DNA of 64,000 bases from Jeotgalibacillus sp. R-1-5s-1 (lineage in GTDB: Bacteria; Bacillota; Bacilli; Bacillales; Jeotgalibacillaceae): contig NZ_SORW01000002.1 in NCBI RefSeq assembly GCF_004405105.1, forward strand, positions 1-64,000, in the 5' to 3' direction. Shown here in pieces: positions 29,543-38,622 of the stretch (its first letter is position 1; each line of letters starts with the position of its first letter). The notes beneath the pieces are model-generated. The model saw nothing but the letters and a program-made list of their open reading frames with translations. It ran no database searches and was not told where the DNA came from. A program made the position numbers and the translations under genes.

Positions 29543-30199
29543 ATGTTGACCAAAGTTCAAATCAGGGAATGCCTTGATGAAATGGCTGTCATGTTTCCTG
29601 ATGCACACTGCGAACTGAATCATGATAATGCATTTGAATTAACGATAGCGGTGCTTCTTTCCGCACAATGTACAGATGCGCTCGTAAATAAAGTAACGGC
29701 TGATCTTTTTAAGAAATATAAAACACCTGAAGATTATCTGAATGTAACTTTAGAGGAACTCCAGCAGGATATCCGTTCGATTGGCCTTTACCGCAATAAA
29801 GCGAAACATATACGAAATCTGTGTGAAAGACTGATCGAGCATTATAACGGTGAAATTCCGAGGGATCATGCTGAATTACAGACACTTCCTGGTGTTGGAA
29901 GAAAAACAGCTAATGTCGTCATGTCAGTCGCTTTCGACTGGCCGGCAATTGCTGTTGATACTCATGTGGAGCGGATATCAAAGAGACTTGGTATATGCAG
30001 ATGGAAGGATTCTGTTCTTGAAGTTGAAAAAAAACTGATGAGAAAAGTGCCAAAAGATGAATGGTCAGTTACGCACCATAGAATGATTTTTTTCGGCCGC
30101 TATCACTGTAAAGCACAAAATCCAAATTGCAGTCAGTGTCCGCTCGCTCATTTATGCCGTGAAGGTAAAAAGCGCTTAAAGAAGGTGAGCATGTCATGA
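29543..30199 (+). CDS. nth: Endonuclease III
   Basis: 218 aa. A base-excision glycosylase/AP lyase for oxidised pyrimidines. The helix-hairpin-helix LPGVGRKTANVV carries the catalytic Lys and AVDTHVERISKRLG the catalytic Asp. The C-terminal iron-sulfur ligands follow the C-x6-C-x2-C-x5-C pattern in CKAQNPNCSQCPLAHLC. AAGGGGGGAA precedes the ATG. It overlaps ypoC by 4 nt; the dnaD-nth pair is conserved in Bacillales. Confidence 0.96.
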   Translation: MLTKVQIRECLDEMAVMFPDAHCELNHDNAFELTIAVLLSAQCTDALVNKVTADLFKKYKTPEDYLNVTLEELQQDIRSIGLYRNKAKHIRNLCERLIEHYNGEIPRDHAELQTLPGVGRKTANVVMSVAFDWPAIAVDTHVERISKRLGICRWKDSVLEVEKKLMRKVPKDEWSVTHHRMIFFGRYHCKAQNPNCSQCPLAHLCREGKKRLKKVSMS

Positions 30200-30687
30200 G
30201 TGAATACTCATTACCTCAGCCTTACAGGCATCCTCTGTTCTATAGCGAAAAAGACCAGACAGCCGTTAGACAATCTGATTTTGAACCATATTTTATAGAG
30301 GATATAATTGCCCGGGCTGAAAAGGGGGCACCATGGGAAGAAATTGAAAAGTGGATTCCGGTTATCATCGGGGAATGGGAGCGTCTGGCAGATGAGATGA
30401 GACCACTTTTTGAGGATCGACCAAAGGATACGCATGATCCTATGGTAAAAGGGTTATCACTGTTTTTCACGCTTCTTTTCTGGACAAACGAAAAATATGT
30501 GAATGTATATGATTGGGAATCTGAACTGGATCATCTCGAAGTTAAAATTGTAAATCCGAAAGAAAGAATTCATTTTGTTTTAAAGAGACCGGCTGTTTAT
30601 TTTTCTTTTATTCAGCTGGATGAGATGATGACTGAGATGCATAAGATGGCGGCTAAAAAAGTTGCCATGAAAAAAAAGAGCCGCTAG
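30196..30687 (+). CDS. ypoC: Conserved protein YpoC
   Basis: 163 aa (B. subtilis YpoC about 164), with a conserved core of EWERLADEMRPLFEDRP, FWTNEKYVNVYDWE and FVLKRPAVYFSFIQLDEMM. It is soluble with no known motif; function unknown. It starts inside the nth stop. Its last codons (AAKKVAMKKKSR) are encoded by the stem of the terminator at 30671, so the gene end and terminator coincide. Confidence 0.8.
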   Translation: MSEYSLPQPYRHPLFYSEKDQTAVRQSDFEPYFIEDIIARAEKGAPWEEIEKWIPVIIGEWERLADEMRPLFEDRPKDTHDPMVKGLSLFFTLLFWTNEKYVNVYDWESELDHLEVKIVNPKERIHFVLKRPAVYFSFIQLDEMMTEMHKMAAKKVAMKKKSR

Positions 30688-30700
30688 GGCTCTTTTTTTG
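30671..30700. terminator. Bidirectional terminator at ypoC 3' end
   Basis: AAAAAAAGAGCC pairs with GGCTCTTTTTTT around a 5-nt loop that contains the ypoC stop codon. The symmetric A and T runs let it also end ponA from the minus strand. Confidence 0.85.
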
Positions 30701-30706
30701 TGGACT

Positions 30707-33427
30707 TTATTGTCCGCTTTCTTCTTCTGAAGTACTGTCGGAAGTGCCGTCACCTTCAGGGTTTTCTTCAGGCGGTGTTTCAGTGTTTTCATCCGCTGAT
30801 CCATCTCCGGACTCTCCGTCTTCTGAACCACCGTCACCTGATTCACCACCATTGCCATTACCGTTGCCATTGCCATTTCCGTTTCCGTTTCCATTTCCGT
30901 TATTATTACCATTACCGTTGTTTCCGTTACCTTGACCTTCACCATTTTCACCGTTGTTCTCATCATTTTCCTGCTCATCTTCTTCATTTTGAGAGTCGGT
31001 GATTTCAATGTTGACGCTTGCTGATTCACTTCGTTCGTCACCTGCGATAGCAGTAACAGTAAAGGTATAGGCTGATCCGGCCTGTGCCTGTTCAACGTTT
31101 AAGCCATTCTGCTCAGTTACGGCAAGCTCCTGAGGTTCACCACCATCAACACTTACCGTCACTTCGAATTCTACATTGCGGTCATCATTCTCTTCCTGCT
31201 GATGATCCCATGTCAGCTGAATATTTCCATTTTCCTCGTTGTATTCAGCCTGCAGATTTGAAGGAGCAGCTAGATCATCTATAACGAATTCTTCAGATAC
31301 AGTAGTTGGTTCTGTTCCTCTTACAAACAGTTCAGTTGATTTCTGATTATCCGGTGTGAATTCACTAGCCAGCTGAACAGGAGAGGTGCCTTTTTCGATT
31401 TCAACCTCAACAACACTTTCAGGACGTTCGAAGTCCGGCGTTTCAACACCCTCATGAACAGCTGCCATAATGTCTCTGAATAAATATTGAGAAACGTAAC
31501 GGTCCTGAGGTGTTAAATAGTTTTCTGTATTTTTGTTCTGGTCATATCCAAGCCACACCGCAGCTGTATATTGCGTTGAATAACCTGCAAACCATGAATC
31601 CGGTGCACCGTTATTCGGAATTCCGTTTGCTGCTCTAATATCGGCAGGGTAGTTAGTCGTTCCTGACTTCCCGGCAAGAGGCAGGCCATTTACCTGTGCA
31701 AGCTCACCTGTTGAACCAGGTTCAAGAACATCCTTCATCATGTCTGTCATCATATAAGCCGTTGAATCTTTCATCACTACTTCATTTTCAGGTTCAGTGT
31801 CAATTGAAGATCCATCTCTGAATTCAATGGAAGTGATTGAATAAGGTTCATTGTATACCCCTTTATTACCAAAGGAAGCATAGGCAGCAGCCATATCAAT
31901 CGTATTGACTTCCGGGGAGCCTCCAATTGCAGCACTTTCACATAATACATCGCCACAACCATAGTTATTAGGGTCAAAATCCCACATCTGCTGAAGAAAC
32001 TCAGTACCCTGCTCCTGACCAACTTCTAAATACGCTTTAATCGCAGTAATATTTCTTGAATCTGCTAAAGCATCACGCATCGTCATAGGTCCTTTAAACT
32101 GACCATCATAGTTTCCAGGTTCAAATCCATCTGAAAAAGTATAAGGTTCATCTACAATTGTTTGCGCCGTTGACCAGTCCAGGAAGTCAATAGCAGGTGC
32201 ATAGTCTAAAAGTGGTTTAATCGCTGAACCAGGCTGGGACGTCTGATCTTTTGCGAAATTGTAACCGCGGTCGACCTCTTCACCATATCCGCGGCCGCCA
32301 CCAATTGCACGAATGGCACCACTTTGTGTATCTAATAATGTCACGCCGGCCTGTGCTCTTGACCCATTCATATCAGCCGGGAATTGTATACTACCATCAT
32401 TTAATGCACTTTCGACTGATTCCTGGGCTTTCGGATCAAGGGTTGTATAAATTTTCAGTCCATCTTCATATGGATTTACATCTTCAAGCTTTTCAATTTC
32501 ATCTAAAACAATATCAACGAACGCATCATATTTGGATTCTTCTGCTGATAGCTGGCCTCTTGCATTCTCCAAACCTTCACCGCGTTCTACGATGCCGTCC
32601 ATGATATCCGTTTCAATTGCCTGATTCATGGTTTCTTCATCAATTTTGCCATGATTGTTCATTTGTCTTAACACAATATCCCGGCGTTCTTTAGCAAGCT
32701 CAGGATTTTCATAAGGATTATAAGCATTTGGACGCTGAGGTAACCCTGCCAGAAGGGCTGCCTGGTGAACTTCAAGTTCATTCAGGTCCACGCCGTAATA
32801 ATATTGTGACGCCGTTCTAATGCCGTAAATGCCATCAGAATAATAGATTTTATTCACATACATTTCGAAAATTTGTTCTTTGTCATATTCCTGCTCGAGC
32901 TGGTAAGCGAGCCATGCTTCCTGGGCTTTACGCTCAAGTGATTTTTCAGGGGTTAAAACAGACTGTTTAATGACCTGCTGAGTTAACGTACTCGCACCCT
33001 CTGCACCAAAGCCTTCGCGGAGGTTTGCCAGCACAGCACCCATAAGTCGGAAAAAGTCTACACCCTGGTGCTCGTAAAATCGGTTATCTTCTATTGCCAG
33101 CACTGCATTTTCAACGGTTGCCGGAATTTCATCATAGGTGACCATATCCCGGTTTTCAGCTCCAATGCGGGCGAATACATCACCATTTACATCGGCAATC
33201 TCCGTTGTGATCGGATCAATAAAATCCTCTTCATTCAGTTCAGGTGCCTGGGATGCATAGTAAGCAAATAACCCGCCTCCGAATAATAGCCCGGCAAGCC
33301 CCAGAACGATGACGGAAATGAAGATCCGTTTGAAGATCGAGCCTTTAGATTTCTTTTTCTTTCCTTTTTTCTTTACCGAAGACTTTTGGGCATTTCTTTT
33401 TTCTTCCCTTGATTTATAGTCAGCCAT
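30707..33427 (-). CDS. ponA: Bifunctional penicillin-binding protein 1A/1B
   Basis: 906 aa, class A PBP. A basic cytoplasmic tail (1-30) and one helix (about 32-53) precede the GT51 glycosyltransferase with IEDNRFYEHQGVDFFRL and EGASTLTQQVIK. The transpeptidase has SAIK (in SQPGSAIKPLL), SRN (DSRNITAIK) and KSGTTN, which are the SxxK, SxN and KSG sites. A fibronectin-type segment (about 735-830) and a Gly/Asn/acidic tail close the protein, as in B. subtilis PonA. It polymerises and cross-links peptidoglycan outside the membrane. It lies 15 bp after recU. Confidence 0.96.
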   Translation of the reverse strand: MADYKSREEKRNAQKSSVKKKGKKKKSKGSIFKRIFISVIVLGLAGLLFGGGLFAYYASQAPELNEEDFIDPITTEIADVNGDVFARIGAENRDMVTYDEIPATVENAVLAIEDNRFYEHQGVDFFRLMGAVLANLREGFGAEGASTLTQQVIKQSVLTPEKSLERKAQEAWLAYQLEQEYDKEQIFEMYVNKIYYSDGIYGIRTASQYYYGVDLNELEVHQAALLAGLPQRPNAYNPYENPELAKERRDIVLRQMNNHGKIDEETMNQAIETDIMDGIVERGEGLENARGQLSAEESKYDAFVDIVLDEIEKLEDVNPYEDGLKIYTTLDPKAQESVESALNDGSIQFPADMNGSRAQAGVTLLDTQSGAIRAIGGGRGYGEEVDRGYNFAKDQTSQPGSAIKPLLDYAPAIDFLDWSTAQTIVDEPYTFSDGFEPGNYDGQFKGPMTMRDALADSRNITAIKAYLEVGQEQGTEFLQQMWDFDPNNYGCGDVLCESAAIGGSPEVNTIDMAAAYASFGNKGVYNEPYSITSIEFRDGSSIDTEPENEVVMKDSTAYMMTDMMKDVLEPGSTGELAQVNGLPLAGKSGTTNYPADIRAANGIPNNGAPDSWFAGYSTQYTAAVWLGYDQNKNTENYLTPQDRYVSQYLFRDIMAAVHEGVETPDFERPESVVEVEIEKGTSPVQLASEFTPDNQKSTELFVRGTEPTTVSEEFVIDDLAAPSNLQAEYNEENGNIQLTWDHQQEENDDRNVEFEVTVSVDGGEPQELAVTEQNGLNVEQAQAGSAYTFTVTAIAGDERSESASVNIEITDSQNEEDEQENDENNGENGEGQGNGNNGNGNNNGNGNGNGNGNGNGNGNGGESGDGGSEDGESGDGSADENTETPPEENPEGDGTSDSTSEEESGQ
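30846..30938. repeat. Gly-Asn hexanucleotide repeat tract in ponA
   Basis: Imperfect tandem 6-bp units (variants of CCATTG/CCGTTT on the plus strand) encode a GNGNGN run on the minus strand near the ponA C-terminus. Such tracts are prone to length variation by slippage. Confidence 0.7.
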
Positions 33428-33442
33428 TTCTTTTCCTCACTT

Positions 33443-34063
33443 TCAGTCCTGCTCATCATTTGATTTGATCAAATGATCTATAATTTTAAGGTAATCAATT
33501 CGCGGATGCAAGCCCAGTGGTATCGCGTAGGAGGTTTCTTCCACTTCTTCCTTCGTCATGGATTTTCTGCCGCCTTTTTGCATGCGATTCCAATAAAAAC
33601 TCAAATGTTCAAAAGGCATTAAAAAAATATCTTCAGTGGAAGAAAATCTGATAATGACAAAGGCGATCCCTTTCTGTTTTGTTACCTGCTCCATATGGTC
33701 AAGCTGATGTTGATGAAAATTCTGAAGAGGGAAGGAGGTTTTGTTTCTCGTTTCCTTTGCTTCAAAATCGATATAGTATCCTTTATAAACACCGTTATAG
33801 TCGGTAGTAGAAGCCTGTTTGAAATACGCTTCTTTAATTACTGCGGCACTTCTTTTAGGATAATCGACTGTTACGATCTGCACAGGTACAGGCTTTTTAT
33901 GAATGACAGCCTGTCCGCTTGCTACATAGTAATCGTTTGTTTCATTTAAATCCTCTTCGAGTGTCATCCCGCGCTTGCCGTGCGAATAAGATTTTTCCTT
34001 GCCTGATATTTTCTTTTCTGCTGGTTTTTTAAACGGTTTTCCGTTCGGATAATGGAATTCCAT
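33443..34063 (-). CDS. recU: Holliday junction resolvase RecU
   Basis: 206 aa. It cleaves Holliday junctions in homologous recombination and chromosome segregation. The core [51 protein letters not shown]-type metal site (Asp, Glu-x-Lys) and FVIIRFS are intact. The minus-strand ATG has GAGGTG upstream. It is co-transcribed with ponA, the conserved recU-ponA arrangement in Bacillota. Confidence 0.95.
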   Translation of the reverse strand: MEFHYPNGKPFKKPAEKKISGKEKSYSHGKRGMTLEEDLNETNDYYVASGQAVIHKKPVPVQIVTVDYPKRSAAVIKEAYFKQASTTDYNGVYKGYYIDFEAKETRNKTSFPLQNFHQHQLDHMEQVTKQKGIAFVIIRFSSTEDIFLMPFEHLSFYWNRMQKGGRKSMTKEEVEETSYAIPLGLHPRIDYLKIIDHLIKSNDEQD

Positions 34064-34082
34064 ACATACACCTCACCTGAAC

Positions 34083-34109
34083 ATCATACCACATGCACGT
34101 AAGGTACAA
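34083..34109 (-). promoter_or_regulatory. Promoter for recU-ponA
   Basis: On the minus strand TTGTAC (34104-34109), 15-nt spacer, TATGAT (34083-34088) preceded by TGG, forming an extended -10. It lies 20 nt before the recU start. Confidence 0.45.
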
Positions 34110-34179
34110 ACCATGTTACATAAACCCCTTATAGAATCCGACGTTAAAAAGGTGAAATAGTTACAACTTTTATGGCTTC

Positions 34180-34188
34180 TGTTAAAAT
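34180..34188 (+). promoter_or_regulatory. Extended -10 element for yppE
   Basis: TGTTAAAAT (34180-34188) stands about 30 nt before the yppE start; a weak TTACAA lies 16 nt further upstream. Confidence 0.4.
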
Positions 34189-34217
34189 AGCGTAAGCCCT
34201 AAAAAGAGGTGAAAGTG

Positions 34218-34595
34218 ATGAAAACGAATGAAATTCTTGAATTAACAAATCAATTGGCCGAGATCCTTGAGCAGGCCGATGAAGAGTACAATAAAAGAAG
34301 AGAAACAAAAGAAAAAGGGGACTTTCATGATGAGGTAAAGCCTTTTGCAGACCGGGCTCATGCATTGATCTCGGAATGGAAAGAAAAGACGTCCGCTCAG
34401 CTAATAAAAAACCCGCAAAAGAACATCCATCATAATCAGATTTTTGCCACGGCTGATAATTTGGAGCTTGTAACGGTGCAATGTTTTTTTCCGGAAACGA
34501 GCTATAAAAGATTCAAAAGTTATGTGCAGTCCAGCAGGTATGTACTTGGGCAGGTTGAAATGGCTTTATCCCGACACACCGGCAGTGGTGAATGA
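34218..34595 (+). CDS. yppE: DUF1798 helical protein YppE
   Basis: 125 aa (B. subtilis YppE about 123). It is a helical, charged protein with LTNQLAEILEQADEEYNKRRE, FHDEVKPFADRAHALISEW and QCFFPETSYKRFKSYVQSSRYVLGQVE. No catalytic residues are known. I chose ATG 34218, with AGAGGTG six nt upstream, over the GTG at 34209. It sits between recU and mrfA, as in B. subtilis. Confidence 0.8.
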   Translation: MKTNEILELTNQLAEILEQADEEYNKRRETKEKGDFHDEVKPFADRAHALISEWKEKTSAQLIKNPQKNIHHNQIFATADNLELVTVQCFFPETSYKRFKSYVQSSRYVLGQVEMALSRHTGSGE

Positions 34596-34623
34596 ATATT
34601 GTATGGAAAAAGGGGAGAAATAT

Positions 34624-34869
34624 ATGTTCCGTATGCGACAGACGCACACTTTGCCCATTTGTCCATATTGTAAGAAACCGATTATGACTTATTATTCTGA
34701 TCATGCAGTCCAACAGACCATTGGGTTAGATCCGACTCAGCAGCAGACAGAAGAAAACGCTGTAAAAAAAGTAGACTTTAATAATATTATGTCAACCTGT
34801 AATCAGGTCATGAGCACGGTCAGTCAGATGAACCAATTCATCCGTGCCTTTACGGGATCATTTAAATAG
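34624..34869 (+). CDS. YppG-like small protein with CPYC motif
   Basis: 81 aa from ATG 34624, which has AAGGGGAG six nt upstream; the frame stays open further back to 34522, but that part overlaps yppE. The N-terminus has ICPYCKKPI, half of a zinc ribbon. The C-terminus (VDFNNIMSTCNQVMSTVSQMNQFIRAFTGSFK) resembles the C-terminal pattern of YppG proteins, and the position fits yppG. The function is unknown. The assignment to YppG rests on position and a short pattern. Confidence 0.55.
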   Translation: MFRMRQTHTLPICPYCKKPIMTYYSDHAVQQTIGLDPTQQQTEENAVKKVDFNNIMSTCNQVMSTVSQMNQFIRAFTGSFK

Positions 34870-34875
34870 CGGGAA

Positions 34876-34905
34876 TTGATTACAGGAATATATGTTCGGT
34901 ATAAT
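34876..34905 (+). promoter_or_regulatory. Sigma-A promoter for mrfAB
   Basis: TTGATT (34876-34881), 18-nt spacer, TATAAT (34900-34905), ahead of the GAGGTG site of mrfA. The spacer contains a LexA-box-like dyad. Confidence 0.65.
34885..34898 (+). promoter_or_regulatory. Candidate LexA (DinR) SOS box
   Basis: GGAATATATGTTCG agrees with the Bacillus consensus CGAACRNRYGTTYG at 12 of 14 positions. It lies exactly between the -35 and -10 elements of the mrfA promoter, where a bound repressor would block RNA polymerase. Confidence 0.5.
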
Positions 34906-34926
34906 GGTATGGAATGAGGTGATCGA

Positions 34927-37212
34927 ATGAGAAAGAAGACACTGAAGGAATTTATCAGTCATTTCAGGGATGATGATCAATTCAAAAGCCAGGTCGTTAA
35001 ATGGCATACAATCGAACCTATGGAGGCGGTTTATGAACCGCTTCCGGAGGTACTGGCTCCAAGCCTGAGAAAAGCACTGGAACGGAGAGGGATCGGAAAG
35101 CTTTATTCCCATCAGGCGGAAGCATTTAACTCAGTGATGAGCGGAAAATCTATCACAGCTGTTACACCAACAGCTTCAGGAAAAACGCTTTGCTACAATC
35201 TTCCGGTCGTTCAATCCATTGTTGAAAATCCATCTAATCGGGCTCTATATTTGTTCCCGACAAAAGCGCTATCTCAGGATCAGAAAACTGAATTGAATGA
35301 ACTGCTGGATCTGGCAGATTCGAACATTACTTCTTATACGTATGACGGGGACACGCCTGCTTCTATCAGACAGAAGGTCAGGAAGGCCGGTCAGATTGTG
35401 ATTACGAACCCTGATATGCTTCATTCTGCGATTCTTCCGCATCATACGAAATGGGTTTCACTTTTTGAGAATCTGAAGTATATCGTGATAGATGAGCTTC
35501 ATATTTATAGAGGTGTATTTGGAAGCCACGTCGCAAACGTCATTAAAAGACTGAAGAGAATTTGCAAGTTTTATGGAAGTGACCCGATCTTTATCTGTAC
35601 GTCTGCTACCATTGCAAACCCAAAAGAGCTTGCCGAGTCACTTACGGGTAAGAATATGCATCTGATTGACCGGAATGGTGCACCTTCAGCAAGAAAACAT
35701 TTTGTCTTTTATAATCCTCCGGTAGTCAATCAGCAGCTTAATATCAGACGCAGTGCCACGCTGGAAGTCCGAAGACTTGCCTCACTGCTTTTAAAAGAAA
35801 AAATACAGACAATTGTATTTGCTAAAAGCAGAGTGAGAGTGGAGATTATTCTGTCTTACCTTCAGGAACTAGTCAAAAATGAACTCGGGCCTAAATCGAT
35901 CCGCGGTTACCGTGGCGGCTACCTGCCAACGCAGAGAAGGGAAATAGAACAGGGGCTTCGTGATGGGGACGTTTATGGTGTGGTCAGTACAAATGCACTG
36001 GAACTCGGCGTAGATATCGGACAGCTGCAGGCCTGCATTATGACCGGTTATCCAGGGACAATTGCCAGTGCCTGGCAGCAGGCAGGACGTGCAGGAAGAA
36101 GGCAGGGGGAGGCGCTGATTCTTATGGTGGCGAGCTCGAGTCCACTCGATCAGTATGTTGTTTTACACCCTGAGTACTTTCTGAAATCAAGCCCTGAGAC
36201 AGCACGCATTAATGCTGAAAATATCGTTATTCTCCTTGATCACTTAAAGTGTGCAGCATTTGAACTGCCATTTGAAAAGGGGGAATTATTTGGTGAAACG
36301 GAGATTGAAGATTTACTGGAGTACCTTGCAGAAGAAAGAGTCCTGCATTTTACAAAAGATAAATGGTATTGGATGAACGATGCTTTTCCCGCTCACGATA
36401 TCAGCCTCCGGTCAGCTTCGCAGGAGAATGTGGTGATTATTGACCAGTCCGAACGTGCTAACCACAGGGTCATCGGTGAGATGGACCGTTTCAGCGCTAT
36501 GACACTGCTGCACGATGAAGCTATCTATCTTCATCAGGGAGCACAGTATCAGGTTGAGTATCTTGATTGGGACGAAAAGAAAGCATACGTGCGGGAAGTG
36601 GAAGTTGATTATTTTACTGACGCTAACCTGGCAGTACAATTGAGTGTACTTGAGGAGGACAAGCGCAAAGAGACGGAGGAAGCAGCTGCATGTTACGGTG
36701 ATGTCTCAGTCCGCGCGATGGCTACCTTATTCAAGAAAATTAAATTTGATACACATGAAAATATCGGGTCAGGTCCGATCAGTCTGCCTGAAGAAGAGCT
36801 TCATACAAGTGCAGCCTGGTTTTCGTTAAAAGAAGGAATCGGACACATGACGGACGAGCACGTCGAACAGGGGTTGATTGGTGCTTCTCATGCACTGAAA
36901 GCGATTATTCCGGTTCACGTCATGTGTGATCCTCAGGATATACAGGTTACACCCCAGGTAAAGGCTGTTCATAATCAGCTGCCGACCTTGTTTATATATG
37001 ACCGCTATCCAGGAGGAATCGGATTAAGTGAAAAGGTTCATGAAAATGGACAAACAGTGATTCGGGATGCACTGGAACTGATACAAAGCTGTGTATGTAC
37101 GAATGGTTGTCCATCCTGTATCGGCAGCGGATTACCTGCAGGCGATGCCAAAAAGGATACTGAAAAAATACTAGAGATGTTTTATTATGCTTTGGGAAGT
37201 GAAGTCAATTGA
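34927..37212 (+). CDS. mrfA: DEXH-box helicase MrfA (YprA)
   Basis: 761 aa (B. subtilis about 749). Superfamily 2 helicase of the MrfAB mitomycin-repair pathway. Motif I TPTASGKTL, motif II VIDELH, SAT motif CTSATIANP, and motif VI QQAGRAGRRQGEA are present. The C-terminal DUF1998 region ends with the four-cysteine site CVCTNGCPSC, expected to bind zinc. An LYSHQAEAF Q-like motif precedes the helicase core. It overlaps mrfB by 4 nt. The promoter carries a candidate SOS box. Confidence 0.93.
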   Translation: MRKKTLKEFISHFRDDDQFKSQVVKWHTIEPMEAVYEPLPEVLAPSLRKALERRGIGKLYSHQAEAFNSVMSGKSITAVTPTASGKTLCYNLPVVQSIVENPSNRALYLFPTKALSQDQKTELNELLDLADSNITSYTYDGDTPASIRQKVRKAGQIVITNPDMLHSAILPHHTKWVSLFENLKYIVIDELHIYRGVFGSHVANVIKRLKRICKFYGSDPIFICTSATIANPKELAESLTGKNMHLIDRNGAPSARKHFVFYNPPVVNQQLNIRRSATLEVRRLASLLLKEKIQTIVFAKSRVRVEIILSYLQELVKNELGPKSIRGYRGGYLPTQRREIEQGLRDGDVYGVVSTNALELGVDIGQLQACIMTGYPGTIASAWQQAGRAGRRQGEALILMVASSSPLDQYVVLHPEYFLKSSPETARINAENIVILLDHLKCAAFELPFEKGELFGETEIEDLLEYLAEERVLHFTKDKWYWMNDAFPAHDISLRSASQENVVIIDQSERANHRVIGEMDRFSAMTLLHDEAIYLHQGAQYQVEYLDWDEKKAYVREVEVDYFTDANLAVQLSVLEEDKRKETEEAAACYGDVSVRAMATLFKKIKFDTHENIGSGPISLPEEELHTSAAWFSLKEGIGHMTDEHVEQGLIGASHALKAIIPVHVMCDPQDIQVTPQVKAVHNQLPTLFIYDRYPGGIGLSEKVHENGQTVIRDALELIQSCVCTNGCPSCIGSGLPAGDAKKDTEKILEMFYYALGSEVN

Positions 37213-38429
37213 GTCTCAAAAAGAAATTAGACCGGATGAAACCTCATCTAAAGTCAAATTCTTCAGGTGCAGCAAGGTCTGAATCGATGGCTGAGATTCC
37301 GCATCTTGACCTTTGGAAACAACATCACACCGATTTATTTTGGCATGAGAATGATTTTTGCCTGATCAGGGAAGTTCATTTTCCCCTTAACTATCAGCAC
37401 GGACGCTACCGGCTGTCAGATTACCATAAAATTATGGAGGGATGGCAAAAGGCAAATGCTTCTCATTCCCTTTCTTCAGCAGGCTATCATCCTGAAGATT
37501 TATTTTTTTTCGATACAGAAACGACTGGACTCAGAGGAACAGGCAGTACGATTTTCGTTCTCGGACATGCCAGATTTGCCGGAGACAAGGTGATACTGAA
37601 GCAGCATATCCTGCCCGGCCCTGGACAGGAAATTCCTTTGTATATCAGTTTTTTAAAGCAGGTGAACTATAAAACGCTCGTCACTTATAACGGTAAATCG
37701 TTCGATTGGCCCCAGGTGAAATCGCGTCACACACTCATCAGGGAACATGTTCCGAAGCTTCCTCAGACCGGACATTTTGATCTTTACCATGCATCGCGGC
37801 GCTTATGGAAAGGTTCGATGGCCTCTGTCAAGCTCAAGCATGTAGAGGAACAGAAACTAGGATTTGAAAGGAAGGATGATCTGCCCGGATATCTTGCACC
37901 GGCGATTTATTTTGATTTTATTGAACGAAAACATCCGGAAGGTATGATCAAGGTGCTTGACCATAATGAGAAAGACATTTTGTCTCTCATTACGCTATAC
38001 ATCCATCTGAGCGAACTGTTGCTTGATCAGGAAATCGATCAAACCAGCGCTGAAAAATACGAACTGGGGAAATGGTACAGCCATGAAGGGGAACGCGAAA
38101 TAGGCTCGGGGCTGCTTGAAGACGCCTATAAAATGGACGGACATATATCAGCTGCACACAACCTTGCTTACCTTCATAAAAAAAATAAACAGTATGATCA
38201 GGCAGAGAAACTCTGGTTAAAGGTCAGTTCCAATGGCTCAAAAAAAGAAATGGTAGAAGCAGCCGTTGAACTTGCAAAAATCTATGAACATCAATTCAAA
38301 AATCATGCTTATGCAATAACAATGGCCAAAAAAGCTCTGGTGCTGATAGATTCAGAATTGGAAACGAAAAAAGCATCTGATCTGAAACATCGGATCAAGC
38401 GTCTTGAAAAGAAGCAGGGAAATTTATAG
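37209..38429 (+). CDS. mrfB: DEDDh exonuclease MrfB (YprB)
   Basis: 406 aa (B. subtilis 413). Nuclease partner of MrfA. The catalytic residues sit in FFFDTETTGLRG, LVTYNGKSFDWPQV and LDHNEKDILSLI, the last having the His and Asp of the DEDDh type. The C-terminal about 120 residues form TPR-like repeats (YELGKWYSHEGEREIGSGLLEDAYKMDG and following). The start lies within the mrfA stop, so the two are coupled. A terminator follows at 38463. Confidence 0.92.
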   Translation: MSLKKKLDRMKPHLKSNSSGAARSESMAEIPHLDLWKQHHTDLFWHENDFCLIREVHFPLNYQHGRYRLSDYHKIMEGWQKANASHSLSSAGYHPEDLFFFDTETTGLRGTGSTIFVLGHARFAGDKVILKQHILPGPGQEIPLYISFLKQVNYKTLVTYNGKSFDWPQVKSRHTLIREHVPKLPQTGHFDLYHASRRLWKGSMASVKLKHVEEQKLGFERKDDLPGYLAPAIYFDFIERKHPEGMIKVLDHNEKDILSLITLYIHLSELLLDQEIDQTSAEKYELGKWYSHEGEREIGSGLLEDAYKMDGHISAAHNLAYLHKKNKQYDQAEKLWLKVSSNGSKKEMVEAAVELAKIYEHQFKNHAYAITMAKKALVLIDSELETKKASDLKHRIKRLEKKQGNL

Positions 38430-38462
38430 TTGCATCATTTCCCGTGAAAATATTTCCCGGGC

Positions 38463-38486
38463 AAGCGCAAAAACAGCGCTTTTTTT
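38463..38486 (+). terminator. Intrinsic terminator after mrfB
   Basis: AAGCGC (38463-38468) pairs with GCGCTT (38476-38481) across an A-rich 7-nt loop, followed by a run of seven Ts. Confidence 0.75.
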
Positions 38487-38561
38487 CACGGTTAGTCGAC
38501 CGGTGACGAATGTACTTGAAAATTGTCACAAATTGTTCGGAATTACGTAGACAGCTGGATA

Positions 38562-38590
38562 TTGAGAAGTCCCTTAAACAATTGTACTAT
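38562..38590 (+). promoter_or_regulatory. Sigma-A promoter for the 30-aa ORF
   Basis: TTGAGA (38562-38567), 17-nt spacer, TACTAT (38585-38590). The predicted transcript begins near 38597, about 26 nt before the ATG at 38623. Confidence 0.55.
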
Positions 38591-38622
38591 TAAAGTATCG
38601 ATTGAAATATGGGGTTGAAAGT

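Noticed and set aside
30580-31095. Minus-strand 171-aa Met/Thr/Val-rich ORF
   Set aside because: It is a shadow of ponA and ypoC in another frame, made long by the low-complexity repeat; composition is not protein-like.
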